A stretch of DNA of 64,000 bases from Bombilactobacillus bombi (GCF_964340835.1 NZ_OZ204251.1); one strand, 5' to 3'. Shown: positions 42,568 through 52,347, numbered from the stretch's first letter. Translations and numbers: made by a program. Notes: a model not told the origin generated them from the sequence alone.

Positions 42568-44412
42568 TTGAAAATAAGAGAAGATATTCGTAACATCGCT
42601 ATCATAGCCCACGTTGACCATGGTAAAACAACCTTAGTCAATGAACTTTTAAAACAGTCTGATACTCTTCCTGAACATATGGAAATTGGTGATCGTGCGC
42701 TTGATTCAAATGCGATTGAAAAAGAACGTGGCATTACTATTTTATCTAAGAATACTGCTGTGGATTATAAAGGAACTAAAATTAATATTTTAGACACACC
42801 AGGACATGCCGATTTTGGTGGCGAAGTAGAAAGAATCATGAAGATGGTTGATGGCGTTTTGTTAGTTGTTGACGCCTATGAAGGTACTATGCCACAGACT
42901 CGTTTTGTATTAAAGAAGGCTTTAGATCAACATTTAACACCAATTGTTGTAATTAATAAAATTGACCGAGATGGAGCACGTCCTGCAGAAGTAGTAGATG
43001 AAGTCTTAAATCTATTCATTGATTTAGGTGCAGATGAAGATCAACTAGATTTTCCAGTTGTTTTTGCTTCTGCTGTGAATGGAACTTCCAGCTATGATGC
43101 AGATCCTGCTACTCAAGAGCATACAATGGATCCTATTTTTGATACAATTGTAAAAACCATTCCTGCACCAATTGATAATAGTGATGAACCGTTACAATTT
43201 CAAGTAGCAATGCTAGATTACAATGATTATGTTGGTCGTGTTGGAATTGGCCGTATTTTTCGTGGCAAAATTAAAATTGGAGATCAAGTTTCCGTTTTAA
43301 AATTGGATGGTTCTAAGCAAAACTTTCGGGTTACTAAAATGTTTGGTTTCTTCGGTTTGAAGCGAGTAGAAATTCAAGAAGCTAAAGCTGGGGACTTAAT
43401 TGGGCTTTCTGGCATGGAAGATATATTTGTCGGAGAAACTGTAGCACCTGTAGATCATCCAGAAGCATTACCAATCTTACGTATTGATCCACCAACCTTA
43501 AGAATGACTTTCTTACAAAATGATTCTCCTTTTGCTGGTAGAGAAGGCGATAAAGTTACAGCTCGCAAAATTCAAGATCGGCTAGAGCAACAATTACAAA
43601 CTGATGTTTCTTTACGAGTTGAAGATGCCGGGATGGCTGGTGCGTGGATCGTTTCTGGCCGTGGCGAGTTGCATTTATCAATTTTAGTTGAAGAAATGCG
43701 CCGTGAAGGATTTGAACTCCAATTATCACGCCCAGAGGTTATCTATCAAGAAATTGATGGTAAGGTTTGCGAACCTTTTGAATCAGTTCAAATTGATACT
43801 CCTGATGAATACGTTGGATCAATTATTGACTCTATGGCACAACGTAAGGGTGAAATGAAAAACATGGAAAGTACCGGTAACGGACAAACTCGTTTGGTAT
43901 TTTTAACACCTTCACGTGGTTTAATTGGTTATTCATCTGAATTTATGTCCCAAACTGGTGGTTATGGCATTATGAACCATACTTTTGAGCAATATTTACC
44001 TGTAATTAAGAATTGGGAACCAGGAAGACGTTCTGGAGCGCTTGTATCAATTAATCAAGGAGCTTCGACTACTTATAGTCTGCAATCAGTAGAAGACCGT
44101 GGACAGCTATTTATTGGTGCTGGTGTTGATGTTTACGAAGGAATGATTGTTGGCGAAAGCAGCCGTGACCAAGATATTGCTGTAAATGTTACCAAAGGTA
44201 AGAATTTAACTAACACACGTGCTTCTGGTAAAGATCATGCGGCAGCAATTAGAACTCCAAAGACTATGTCACTAGAACAATCAATTGAGTTTTTGAATGA
44301 AACTGAATATTGTGAAGTTACACCAAAAAGTGTCCGTTTGCGTAAAAAGATTTTAAATACAAATGAACGGCGAAAAGCTGATAAAAAACGTAAAATGGGT
44401 AAGCAAGAATAG
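42568..44412 (+). CDS. typA: Ribosome-associated GTPase TypA/BipA
   Basis: Translational GTPase of 614 residues related to EF-G and linked to ribosome assembly and stress growth. The G motifs are AHVDHGKTTL (G1), GITIL (G2), DTPGHADFGGEV (G3) and NKIDRDGARP (G4). The EF-G-like domains and the TypA C-terminal block GLIGYSSEFM follow. TTG 42568 with GGAAGGAAG (42552-42560) gives the normal N terminus (MKIREDIRN). A longer reading from 42499 would run through the terminator and is rejected. Confidence 0.95.
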   Translation: MKIREDIRNIAIIAHVDHGKTTLVNELLKQSDTLPEHMEIGDRALDSNAIEKERGITILSKNTAVDYKGTKINILDTPGHADFGGEVERIMKMVDGVLLVVDAYEGTMPQTRFVLKKALDQHLTPIVVINKIDRDGARPAEVVDEVLNLFIDLGADEDQLDFPVVFASAVNGTSSYDADPATQEHTMDPIFDTIVKTIPAPIDNSDEPLQFQVAMLDYNDYVGRVGIGRIFRGKIKIGDQVSVLKLDGSKQNFRVTKMFGFFGLKRVEIQEAKAGDLIGLSGMEDIFVGETVAPVDHPEALPILRIDPPTLRMTFLQNDSPFAGREGDKVTARKIQDRLEQQLQTDVSLRVEDAGMAGAWIVSGRGELHLSILVEEMRREGFELQLSRPEVIYQEIDGKVCEPFESVQIDTPDEYVGSIIDSMAQRKGEMKNMESTGNGQTRLVFLTPSRGLIGYSSEFMSQTGGYGIMNHTFEQYLPVIKNWEPGRRSGALVSINQGASTTYSLQSVEDRGQLFIGAGVDVYEGMIVGESSRDQDIAVNVTKGKNLTNTRASGKDHAAAIRTPKTMSLEQSIEFLNETEYCEVTPKSVRLRKKILNTNERRKADKKRKMGKQE

Positions 44413-44414
44413 AA

Positions 44415-44451
44415 AACTTGAGCGGACATTACAGTCTGTTCAAGTTTTTTT
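44415..44451 (+). terminator. Terminator after typA
   Basis: AACTTGAGCGGAC and GTCTGTTCAAGTT pair over 13 positions (with G-U pairs) around ATTACA, followed by a run of Ts. Confidence 0.88.
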
Positions 44452-44492
44452 AATAGTATTATATCTGTTTTTAAGTTAACTCAATAATTCAA

Positions 44493-44501
44493 TGTTATAA
44501 T
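44493..44501 (+). promoter_or_regulatory. Extended -10 promoter of ftsW
   Basis: TGTTATAAT (44493-44501) is an extended -10. No good -35 at 17 bases. It is 31 bases before the ftsW start and should drive the ftsW-ylbG-rsmD-coaD run. Confidence 0.5.
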
Positions 44502-44532
44502 AAACTTCATTAGAACGATTGGGGAATTAGTA

Positions 44533-45711
44533 TTGAAAATCAAATTTAAAAATATTGATTATTGGATTTTAATTCCATTTTTATTGTTAGCTGCAATTGG
44601 GATTGTTATGGTCTATTCTGCTAGTTCTAGTGCAGCCACTTTGCAAGGGTTACAAAGCACTACTTATCTCAAACGGCAAATTATATTTGTCATAATTGGT
44701 TTATTTTTATGTGCTTTTTTTTATTTATTAAAAATTAATATGTTGCGTTCTAAATTCTTTGTTCCATATTTTTTTCTATTTGTTGTGGGTTTATTAATAT
44801 TTTTGCTAATCTTGAAGCATTTTAAACCATCAGTTGCAGTCAATGGTGCTGCCGCTTGGATCCATTTGGGTCCTATTAATGTTCAACCTTTGGAATTAGC
44901 AAAGTTGTCTCTAGTGCTTTATTTAGCAAAAATTTATAGTTCGCGCATGTTGCGTATCAGACAACTACCATTTCAAAAAATGATGAAAGAAATTTTACCG
45001 CCGTTATTCTTAACAAGTATTATTATTTATTTAACTCTGAAACAACCAGATTTAGGTGGTGCCGCTGCATTAGCAGCCATTATGTTGTTGATGTCATTTG
45101 CCTCTGGAATGGATTTAAAATATGTACTGGGAATTGTTGTAGTTTTGACTACTGCGTTTGGGTTTGGTTATTTTTGGCTAAAACAACAAGTTTTAAATGG
45201 CAGTTCCGCTTCTTCATATCAAATACAGCGTTTATTGTCTTTTTATCATCCTTTTCAGTTAGAAAAAGCTGGTGGCTCGCAATTAGTAAATTCTTATTAT
45301 GCAATTAATAACGGCGGTCTATGGGGACGTGGATTGGGTAATAGTATACAAAAATTAGGATATTTGCCAGAGCCTTATACGGATTTTATTTTATCTATTA
45401 CCAGCGAAGAATTAGGTGTTGTAGGTGTAATTATAATTTTAGGCCTATTATTTATTTTAATTGCGCGCATTGTTTATTTAGGCTTGCGTGCTGATGAGGT
45501 TTATTTGTCATTATTGAGTTATGGAATTGCAACAATTCTCTTTGTTCAAACGGTATTTAATGTTGGTGGTTTGCTGGGTGTATTGCCGATTACTGGTGTA
45601 ACCTTGCCATTTATTAGTTATGGTGGATCCAGTATGTTAGTTTTATCATGTTGTATGGGGATTATGTTAAATGTTTCTATTAATTTGCGTCAGCAAAAAA
45701 ATTTAAATTAA
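44533..45711 (+). CDS. ftsW: Peptidoglycan glycosyltransferase FtsW (SEDS family)
   Basis: Polytopic SEDS protein of 392 residues with about ten transmembrane helices that polymerises lipid II at the septum together with the class B PBP. Family blocks are LPEPYTDFILSITSEELG near residues 277-294 and GVTLPFISYGGSSML near 355-369. It starts at TTG 44533. The neighbours ylbG-rsmD-coaD, rather than mreB or the dcw genes, match the Bacillus ftsW locus, which favours FtsW over RodA. Confidence 0.9.
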   Translation: MKIKFKNIDYWILIPFLLLAAIGIVMVYSASSSAATLQGLQSTTYLKRQIIFVIIGLFLCAFFYLLKINMLRSKFFVPYFFLFVVGLLIFLLILKHFKPSVAVNGAAAWIHLGPINVQPLELAKLSLVLYLAKIYSSRMLRIRQLPFQKMMKEILPPLFLTSIIIYLTLKQPDLGGAAALAAIMLLMSFASGMDLKYVLGIVVVLTTAFGFGYFWLKQQVLNGSSASSYQIQRLLSFYHPFQLEKAGGSQLVNSYYAINNGGLWGRGLGNSIQKLGYLPEPYTDFILSITSEELGVVGVIIILGLLFILIARIVYLGLRADEVYLSLLSYGIATILFVQTVFNVGGLLGVLPITGVTLPFISYGGSSMLVLSCCMGIMLNVSINLRQQKNLN

Positions 45712-45730
45712 CTATGAAAGAGCGATTTAT

Positions 45731-46009
45731 ATGGACATCACATCACGCCAAGAAATTATAGTTTGGTTATCGAATGGTCATTTAAGTAAAAAACTACGGC
45801 GCTTTGGTACAGTAATTTATGTTTCCTTTAAGATGAAGTATCTGATTATGTATGTAAATAGTGATCAGTTGACAGAAAAAATTACCCAGATTTCCAAACT
45901 TTCTTTTGTGAAAAAAGTAGAGATTTCACCACGTCAGGATTTAAAAACTGATTATCATGAAGATAATGCTGATGAACCAACTGATATTAAGCAAATGGAG
46001 GAAAATTAA
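45731..46009 (+). CDS. YlbG family protein (DUF2129)
   Basis: Small soluble protein of 92 residues with the DUF2129 pattern (RQEIIVWLSNGHLSKKLRRFG near the start, then VYVSFKMKYLIMYVN). Its function is unknown. It is always found before rsmD in lactobacilli and bacilli. The acidic C-terminal tail (about 25 residues) is variable. Its stop overlaps the rsmD start by one base. Confidence 0.88.
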   Translation: MDITSRQEIIVWLSNGHLSKKLRRFGTVIYVSFKMKYLIMYVNSDQLTEKITQISKLSFVKKVEISPRQDLKTDYHEDNADEPTDIKQMEEN

Positions 46010-46566
46010 TGCGGGTAATTGCTGGAGAACTAGGAGGATTATCCTTAACAACAGTTAGCGGCCGTAGTACACGTCCTACGGGGGCTAAAGTTAAAGAAGC
46101 AATGTTTAATATTTTAAATCCTTATTTAACTTCGAAAACTATCGGAGTAGACTTATTTGCTGGAAGTGGAGCATTAGGAATTGAAGCAATTTCCCATGGT
46201 ATCGCCCAGATGTATTTAGTTGATAAGAGTCGTGCTGCAATTAAAGCAATTAAAGCCAATGTATCTAAAACACATTTAGATGACAGGTTTAAAATTTTAC
46301 CAATATCAGCTCAGCAAGCCATACAACAGTTTATTCAAAAGCAATTGAAATTTGACCTTTTAATCTTAGATCCACCTTATGTTCAACATGTTAATCCAGA
46401 CATTGTTGCAACTTTTGTTGAGAATAAATTATTAAATGCACAAGCAATAATTTTATTAGAAACAGATTATGATTTACAAGATCGGCATAGAAGTGATTGT
46501 TCTGTAATTGCTGCTAAACAGTATGGACAGACTTTTGTTGAAATTTGGCAATATAAGGGGAAATAA
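46009..46566 (+). CDS. rsmD: 16S rRNA (guanine966-N2)-methyltransferase RsmD
   Basis: SAM-dependent methyltransferase of 185 residues that modifies G966 of 16S rRNA. It begins MRVIAGELGG, with RPTGAKVKEAMFNIL near residues 22-36. The SAM motif VDLFAGSGALGIEA lies near 46-59, and the catalytic LILDPPYV near 120-127. It sits between ylbG and coaD with no gaps. Confidence 0.94.
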   Translation: MRVIAGELGGLSLTTVSGRSTRPTGAKVKEAMFNILNPYLTSKTIGVDLFAGSGALGIEAISHGIAQMYLVDKSRAAIKAIKANVSKTHLDDRFKILPISAQQAIQQFIQKQLKFDLLILDPPYVQHVNPDIVATFVENKLLNAQAIILLETDYDLQDRHRSDCSVIAAKQYGQTFVEIWQYKGK

Positions 46567-47064
46567 ATGGCAAAAATTGGTGTTTATGCAGGTAGTTTTG
46601 ATCCTGTGACAAACGGACATTTGGATATTATCCAACGTGCTAGTAAACTTTTTGATCAACTGTACGTTGTTATTATGAATAATACAAGTAAGAAATACAC
46701 ATTTACTTTTGCTGAGAAGCAGGAATTATTAAAAAAATCATTGCTACCTTTAAATTGCTCCAATGTGGAGGTTAAAACTGCGGCTAATCAATTAGTAGCA
46801 CAAGTAGCTCATGAACTTGGGGCACAATTTTTAGTTCGTGGATTACGCACTGCAGCGGATTTGAACTATGAAATTTCGATGCAGCAAATTAATCATCTTC
46901 AAAATAATAAACTAGAAACAATGTATTTAGTATCACAGCCGCAATATATGTATGTAGCTTCCAGCATGATTAAAGAGGTAGCTAGCTATGGTGGTCGTGT
47001 TACAGATTGGGTGCCTGAACCAGTAGCTCTGGCATTACACCAAAAGTTAGGAACACAATCATGA
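46567..47064 (+). CDS. coaD: Phosphopantetheine adenylyltransferase
   Basis: Nucleotidyltransferase of 165 residues for the fourth step of coenzyme A synthesis. The adenylyl-transfer motif GSFDPVTNGHLDII (T/HxGH type) lies near residues 9-22, and the substrate-binding FLVRGLRTAADLNYE and ASSMIKEVA blocks follow. It starts immediately after the rsmD stop and overlaps the next gene by 4 bases. Confidence 0.96.
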   Translation: MAKIGVYAGSFDPVTNGHLDIIQRASKLFDQLYVVIMNNTSKKYTFTFAEKQELLKKSLLPLNCSNVEVKTAANQLVAQVAHELGAQFLVRGLRTAADLNYEISMQQINHLQNNKLETMYLVSQPQYMYVASSMIKEVASYGGRVTDWVPEPVALALHQKLGTQS

Positions 47065-48095
47065 AAAAACATCGTAAATTAATTGTTATTACTAGTGTTG
47101 TTTTACTTCTACTTTTGGTGTTTTTGCCACTGCCTTTTTTTGTTGAGTCTCCAGGGTCAGCTCAGCCTACTGCAGATGTTATCTCTGTAAATCAGCGCCA
47201 TGATCGTCATAGTGGCAAGTTTTTATTTACAACAGTGGAATTGACAAGTGCAACACCATTATCAATGGTTATAGCAGCTTTTGATCCATTTCGAGAAGTT
47301 GAGTCACGTCAAGAAATAATGGCAGGTGACAACACCAAAGAATATTTGCAGATGCAAAGTTATTTTATGGAAAATGCCAGTAACAATGCGGTAGAAGCTG
47401 CTTTTAAAAAAGCCCATCGCAAATACCAGAAGGATTATAAGGGTATTTATGTCATGTCACTATTGCCCAAGTCAAACTTTAAAAATCATCTTCAAGTAGG
47501 AGATATTGTCTCTAAAATTGATGGTCATCGATTTTTAAGTTCAAAAGCATTTATTAAATATGTCAAATCGCAAAAAGTTAATCAACGCGTGACAGTTCAA
47601 TATCAACGTCACGGTAAGACATATCATACTCGTCAAAGATTAATATCTATGAATAAAAAGCAACGTCCTGGCTTAGGAATTAGTTTAGTTGATCATGTTA
47701 AAATTCATACACAACCTAAAGTGAAGATTGATGCTGGCGACGTTGGTGGTCCTTCAGCAGGATTAATGTTTAGTTTGCAGGTTTATTCGCAATTAACTCA
47801 ACAAAATTTAACTAAAAATCGTATTATAGCAGGTACTGGTACTATTGATGCCAAAGGCAAAGTAGGTGCGATTGGTGGAATTGATAAAAAAGTTTACGCC
47901 GCTAATCGTGAACACGCACAAATATTTTTTGCTCCGAATGATCCCGTGACTAAAAAAATTTTAAAAATCGATCCTCATTATCAAAATAATTATACAATTG
48001 CGAAAAAAGCAGCCGCTAGATTAAAAACAAAAATGAAGATAGTTCCTGTAAAAAATTTAGATGATGCTTACAATTATTTAAAAACACATCGGTAA
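47061..48095 (+). CDS. PDZ-Lon membrane protease (YlbL/SepM-like)
   Basis: Membrane-anchored protease of 344 residues. One N-terminal transmembrane helix (about 8-24) is followed by an extracellular PDZ domain (about 120-195) and a Lon-type protease domain. The catalytic serine lies in GDVGGPSAGLMF and the lysine in IGGIDKKVYAA. The streptococcal relative SepM processes a competence pheromone, which is notable because comEA and comEC follow. A substrate is not known here. A terminator-like hairpin follows the stop. Confidence 0.9.
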   Translation: MKKHRKLIVITSVVLLLLLVFLPLPFFVESPGSAQPTADVISVNQRHDRHSGKFLFTTVELTSATPLSMVIAAFDPFREVESRQEIMAGDNTKEYLQMQSYFMENASNNAVEAAFKKAHRKYQKDYKGIYVMSLLPKSNFKNHLQVGDIVSKIDGHRFLSSKAFIKYVKSQKVNQRVTVQYQRHGKTYHTRQRLISMNKKQRPGLGISLVDHVKIHTQPKVKIDAGDVGGPSAGLMFSLQVYSQLTQQNLTKNRIIAGTGTIDAKGKVGAIGGIDKKVYAANREHAQIFFAPNDPVTKKILKIDPHYQNNYTIAKKAAARLKTKMKIVPVKNLDDAYNYLKTHR

Positions 48096-48111
48096 AATGA
48101 TGTGTTTTTTT
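48083..48111 (+). terminator. Terminator between the PDZ-Lon gene and comEA
   Basis: AACACATC and GATGTGTT pair around GGTAAAAT, followed by seven Ts. It covers the stop codon of the protease gene and ends 25 bases before comEA. Confidence 0.8.
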
Positions 48112-48135
48112 GTAATTATAAATTGGGTGATGAGA

Positions 48136-48762
48136 TTGGATAAATACGTAATATGGGTGAAAAACCATTTAAAATTAGTAGGTATGTTAGTGTTGACCTT
48201 AATAATTTTAATTTGGCAATTTTGGCCAACAGTTAAAGTTAATAATAATGATGTTAATTTTGATCAACCAAAATCTACTAAAAAACTGGCAAATAAAGAG
48301 GCAACAACCAATACTAGCAAATGGATCATTGTTGACGTTGAAGGCGCAGTTAATAAACCTGGAGTATACCACCTGTTACCAACTGCTCGAGTTTATGATG
48401 CCATTCAGCATGCTGGTGGAGTGACTGAGCAAGCAGATTTGCAGGCAATTAATCAAGCTCAAAAAATACATGATCAAAGTCAAATTTTTGTACCAGATAA
48501 AAATAATAATGCAGCTAGAGTTGCCAGTAGTGGGGACGTCAATTCAGCTAATGGTAGTACTGGAATAGAAAAACAAGTGAATCTAAATACTGCAACTATA
48601 GAGCAATTACAAAGTTTAGATGGTATTGGTCCTAAAAAGGCTGAACTAATTATCAAATATCGTCAAGAAAAGGGAAATTTTAGTAAGATTGAAGATTTAA
48701 CTAACATTCAAGGAATCGGAGAAAAAACACTTGAAAAAATTAAATCTCAAATTACAATTTGA
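48136..48762 (+). CDS. comEA: Competence DNA receptor ComEA
   Basis: Membrane-anchored DNA-binding protein of 208 residues. It has a transmembrane helix near residues 14-33, an SLBB domain (IIVDVEGAVNKPGVYHLLP onward, about 68-125) and two helix-hairpin-helix motifs at the C terminus (LQSLDGIGPKKAELI and LTNIQGIGEKTLEKI). These bind incoming double-stranded DNA. TTG 48136 is my best start. The frame is open from 48097, but those ATGs lie in the terminator. Its end overlaps comEC by 32 bases. Confidence 0.9.
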   Translation: MDKYVIWVKNHLKLVGMLVLTLIILIWQFWPTVKVNNNDVNFDQPKSTKKLANKEATTNTSKWIIVDVEGAVNKPGVYHLLPTARVYDAIQHAGGVTEQADLQAINQAQKIHDQSQIFVPDKNNNAARVASSGDVNSANGSTGIEKQVNLNTATIEQLQSLDGIGPKKAELIIKYRQEKGNFSKIEDLTNIQGIGEKTLEKIKSQITI

Positions 48763-50959
48763 TAATCGTGGCTGGTATATCTTCCCGGTTTTAGCTCTAG
48801 AATTAACAATTGCAATTGTAACTACTAAAATGATAATTTTATGGGCATTGTTATTATTAACGTTAAGTTATACAGTATTTAGGAATCAACGTTATGGATT
48901 ATTACTGGAAATATTTTTTATGATTGGATTAGGTGTCTGTTTAACTCAACAATCAAATTTAAAAGCACCTCATACTAATCAAATAATCGTTAATCCGGAT
49001 CAATTAAAGTTGAAAAATGATTGGTTGTCAGGAGTTGGTCAATTAGCTGATGGACAAAAAGTAAGTTTTGGCAGTAAAATTAAAGCCAATACACGTTTAC
49101 CAAACTCAACATTATGTCTTCAAGGAGACTTTCAATGGCAAACTATTGCACCAGCGACTAATAAAGGTGAATTTGATTTTCAAAAATATTATCAGTATCA
49201 AAAAATTTATTATCGTGGCGTAGCTACACATATTAGAATTATAAAAGTATCTCCAAATAATAATTTCCTATCAAGAATTCATTCTTTTCGATTTTTTTGT
49301 TTGCAGTCTTTAAAAAAGCTACCTCATTGGCTGAGTGTTAACGCTAGAAGTTTATTATTAGGTGATTTTGATTCTAATGAGACTTCTTTGCGGCAAGGTC
49401 TGACTAATCTAGGAATCATTCATATTTTTAGTATTTCTGGATTACATGTTTATTTATTGATTGACATTTTAATTAAGATAACTTCAATTCTTCGGATTCC
49501 GCGTGAACGTGTAGAAATTGCTTTATTATTTATATTGCCAATTTTTGCAGTAATAGCAGGGTCAGGAGTCGGGGTTTGGCGTGCTAGTGGATTACAAATT
49601 ATTCAAATAATTCAAAAACATCTAAATTGGAAAATATCCAAGCATGATTGTTTTGCTATCGTATTATTAGGTCAAACAGTCTTTACGCCTTATGTATTGT
49701 TTTCATTAGCAGGACAGTTAAGTTATTTATTGTCATATGGACTAATTGTTATTCAAGCTCCTAAAACTTGGCAACGTTCGATTTTGATTAACTTTTTAAG
49801 TTTGCCGCTAATTATTTTTCATAGTTATAGTTTTAGTTGGTTAACTTTTTTGGCCAACATCCTTTTAACTCCAGTTTTTGAAAGTTTAATTATTCCCATA
49901 ACTATTTTTAGTTTATTTATTCAAAAATTTAAGTTATTATTGGAGATACTAGAAAGACTATTTGCACTGATTTATACACCTGTGACAGCTTTAGCCAATG
50001 CTAATTGGACGCAAATTACAATAGGACATTTAAACATCATTGTGACTGTTATTTTATTAGGCCTTACTTTGATATGGTTATCTGAATTTCATAGCCATTG
50101 GGTAAAAATATTGATAGTAGTCTATTGTGGTTGTATTTTATATAATCACTTTCCTTTAAGCGGACAAGTAACAATTATTGATATTGGACAGGGCGACAGT
50201 ATTTTGTTAACAACTCCTATCTTTCGCAAAACTTGTTTAATTGATACTGGAGGAAAATTAGCATTTGGTCATCATAAAAATACTAATAATCGCGTTGAAC
50301 AAATAACTATTCCATATTTAAAATACCAAGGTATTACACATTTAGATTATGTTTTTTTATCACATCAAGATGCTGATCATATCGGAGATTTACATGTTTT
50401 GTTACAAAAATTTCCAGTAAGACGCGTTTGTTTTGCAGATGGAATGCAAAATAACCGAGCTGTAGCAAGACAATTAAGACCATTTCAACAGCAAGTACAG
50501 TTTATGAAAATGCATTTAGGTGATACAGTTGCAGTAGCACCAGAATTACATTTAAAAGTCGTTTGGCCTAATCACTTATCCAAGGGAATTAATGAAGATT
50601 CTTTAAGTTTAATAGCTGCAATTCAAAATAAACGCTGGTTGTTTACAGGTGATTTAAATCGTGCCAATGAGTTGAAATTATTTAAGTCCAACTACCATAT
50701 TGATTATTTAAAGGCGGGTCACCATGGTAGTAAAACTGCGAGTGATCCGCAATTTTTAAAAAAGATTAATCCTCAACTAGTGCTTATTTCAGCGGGGAGA
50801 CATAATCGCTATGGTCATCCTCATCCTGAAACCATGGCTAATTTAAAAAAATTAAAAATTCCAACTTTAAATACTGCGGACCACGGAATGATTATTTGGA
50901 ATTATAGTTATTGGCACCAACAAACTTGGAAAGTATTTTCAAAGGAAAACATCAAATGA
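48731..50959 (+). CDS. comEC: Competence DNA channel ComEC
   Basis: Polytopic protein of 742 residues forming the DNA uptake channel. It has N-terminal membrane segments with an external OB-like region, the competence domain (GIIHIFSISGLHVYLLI and further helices) and a C-terminal metallo-beta-lactamase domain. That domain includes IDIGQGDSILL, HQDADHIGDL and KAGHHGS. The start is TTG 48731 within the comEA end. The comEB gene that separates these genes in Bacillus is absent. Confidence 0.92.
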   Translation: MKKLNLKLQFDNRGWYIFPVLALELTIAIVTTKMIILWALLLLTLSYTVFRNQRYGLLLEIFFMIGLGVCLTQQSNLKAPHTNQIIVNPDQLKLKNDWLSGVGQLADGQKVSFGSKIKANTRLPNSTLCLQGDFQWQTIAPATNKGEFDFQKYYQYQKIYYRGVATHIRIIKVSPNNNFLSRIHSFRFFCLQSLKKLPHWLSVNARSLLLGDFDSNETSLRQGLTNLGIIHIFSISGLHVYLLIDILIKITSILRIPRERVEIALLFILPIFAVIAGSGVGVWRASGLQIIQIIQKHLNWKISKHDCFAIVLLGQTVFTPYVLFSLAGQLSYLLSYGLIVIQAPKTWQRSILINFLSLPLIIFHSYSFSWLTFLANILLTPVFESLIIPITIFSLFIQKFKLLLEILERLFALIYTPVTALANANWTQITIGHLNIIVTVILLGLTLIWLSEFHSHWVKILIVVYCGCILYNHFPLSGQVTIIDIGQGDSILLTTPIFRKTCLIDTGGKLAFGHHKNTNNRVEQITIPYLKYQGITHLDYVFLSHQDADHIGDLHVLLQKFPVRRVCFADGMQNNRAVARQLRPFQQQVQFMKMHLGDTVAVAPELHLKVVWPNHLSKGINEDSLSLIAAIQNKRWLFTGDLNRANELKLFKSNYHIDYLKAGHHGSKTASDPQFLKKINPQLVLISAGRHNRYGHPHPETMANLKKLKIPTLNTADHGMIIWNYSYWHQQTWKVFSKENIK

Positions 50960-51978
50960 AAGTTAAAGAGTTAAGTAATTCCTTCAAAAAACAAATTGCT
51001 CCCATTTATTTAGTGTTGGGATCAGAATCACAACTACAAGATCAAGCACGGCAAATTTTCTTACAATTATTACCCCCTAAGGAATTAGAAATAAATTTTG
51101 CTGAATTTGATTTAGAAGAAGAAAACCTTGAAGAGGTGGTGGGTGAAGCCAATTCAATGCCCTTTTTAGGTGAGCGTCGCTTAATTTTTGTAATTAATCC
51201 TGAATTTTTGCAAGGTGGCAAAAACACTACTGTTGTTGAACAGGATTTAACATTATTTTCAGAGTATTTAAAACATCCTCAGCCAACTACAACTTTAGTA
51301 ATTTTTGCCCCTTATGAAAAAATTGATAAACGCAAAAAATTAACTAAATTATTACAAAAAAACTCAGAGTTAGTAGATGCTGGTAAGCTTAATTCTAATG
51401 AATTAACAACTGTTTTAAAACAACAAATAGTTACTGCTGGTTTTCAAATTGAAGATGAAGCTTTAACGCAGTTAATTCAAAGAAGTAATAGTGATTATTC
51501 ATTAGCTAATTCCGAATTAATTAAGTTATATACTTATGCAGCTAAGACCCATAAAATTACTATTAACGCTGTCAAAGCATTAGTTCCACAAACTTTAGAT
51601 AATAATGTTTTTGATTTACTAGATGCTTTATTACACAATAATTTAGCACAAGCCAAATTGTGCTATCAGCAATTATTATTGTTAAAAAATGATCCGATTG
51701 CCTTGGTGGCGTTGGCCATAAGTCAGATTCGCTTATTATTACAAGTAAAAATTTTAAATAAGCGGGGAATGTCATCTGGTAAGTTAGCTAATTATCTTCA
51801 AATACATCCTTATCGGATTAAGTTGGCTTTACAACAAGAATCGCGATATTCTTTATTTAAATTAAAAAAGGCCCTGTATGATTTAATTGAGATGGATTAC
51901 TATATGAAAACAGGTCAGGGTAATAAAGAGTATTTGTTTGAACTATTTATGATTAATTTCACCCAAACTTACAAATGA
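50956..51978 (+). CDS. holA: DNA polymerase III delta subunit HolA
   Basis: Clamp-loader subunit of 340 residues that opens the sliding clamp. N-terminal blocks include IAPIYLVLGSESQLQDQA and later MPFLGERRLIFV; the alpha-helical C terminus contains NNVFDLLDALL. AAAGGA lies before ATG 50956, which overlaps the comEC stop (ATGA). A strong hairpin follows and separates it from the convergent rpsT. Confidence 0.92.
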   Translation: MKVKELSNSFKKQIAPIYLVLGSESQLQDQARQIFLQLLPPKELEINFAEFDLEEENLEEVVGEANSMPFLGERRLIFVINPEFLQGGKNTTVVEQDLTLFSEYLKHPQPTTTLVIFAPYEKIDKRKKLTKLLQKNSELVDAGKLNSNELTTVLKQQIVTAGFQIEDEALTQLIQRSNSDYSLANSELIKLYTYAAKTHKITINAVKALVPQTLDNNVFDLLDALLHNNLAQAKLCYQQLLLLKNDPIALVALAISQIRLLLQVKILNKRGMSSGKLANYLQIHPYRIKLALQQESRYSLFKLKKALYDLIEMDYYMKTGQGNKEYLFELFMINFTQTYK

Positions 51979-51986
51979 GAATGACA

Positions 51987-52018
51987 AAAGGCGTTGAAAC
52001 AATTGTTTCAACGCCTTT
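51987..52018. terminator. Shared terminator between holA and rpsT
   Basis: A perfect inverted repeat, AAAGGCGTTGAAAC and GTTTCAACGCCTTT, around AATT. Either strand could use it; the T-runs are short. Confidence 0.8.
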
Positions 52019-52028
52019 AATAATTTAA

Positions 52029-52283
52029 TTATTTGCTAATTTTAGAAGCTAAACGTGATTTATCACGAGCAGCCTTATTTTGCTTGATTAAACCCTTGGT
52101 CTTACCCATATCAATTGCGCGAGTAGCTTGTTTGTATAAATCTTGAGTTTGTGGGTCATTGTTTGCAGCTGCTTTTTCAAACTTTTTAATTGCGGATCGC
52201 ATTGCACTTCTTTGTGCAGATTTACGTTCGTTAATTTTTTCAGATTGACGTACGCGCTTCATAGCAGATTTAATTTGTGGCAT
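52029..52283 (-). CDS. rpsT: 30S ribosomal protein S20
   Basis: Basic alpha-helical ribosomal protein of 84 residues (MPQIKSAMKRVRQSEKINER...). It contains the S20 pattern, with the C-terminal IDMGKTKGLIKQNKAARDKSRL region. It binds the bottom of the 16S body. A strong AGGTGAT-type site lies before ATG. Transcribed divergently from rpsO. Confidence 0.96.
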   Translation of the reverse strand: MPQIKSAMKRVRQSEKINERKSAQRSAMRSAIKKFEKAAANNDPQTQDLYKQATRAIDMGKTKGLIKQNKAARDKSRLASKISK

Positions 52284-52318
52284 CTTATCACCTCCGTACC
52301 TTTACTCAATACTTCAAA

Positions 52319-52347
52319 ATTATACTCGAAGATTACATGATTTGCAA
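52319..52347 (-). promoter_or_regulatory. rpsT promoter
   Basis: On the minus strand: -35 TTGCAA (52347-52342), a 17-base spacer and -10 TATAAT (52324-52319), 36 bases before the start codon. Confidence 0.7.

Noticed and set aside
48097..48135. Earlier ATG starts for comEA
   Set aside because: They lie within the terminator hairpin of the preceding gene and have no ribosome site.
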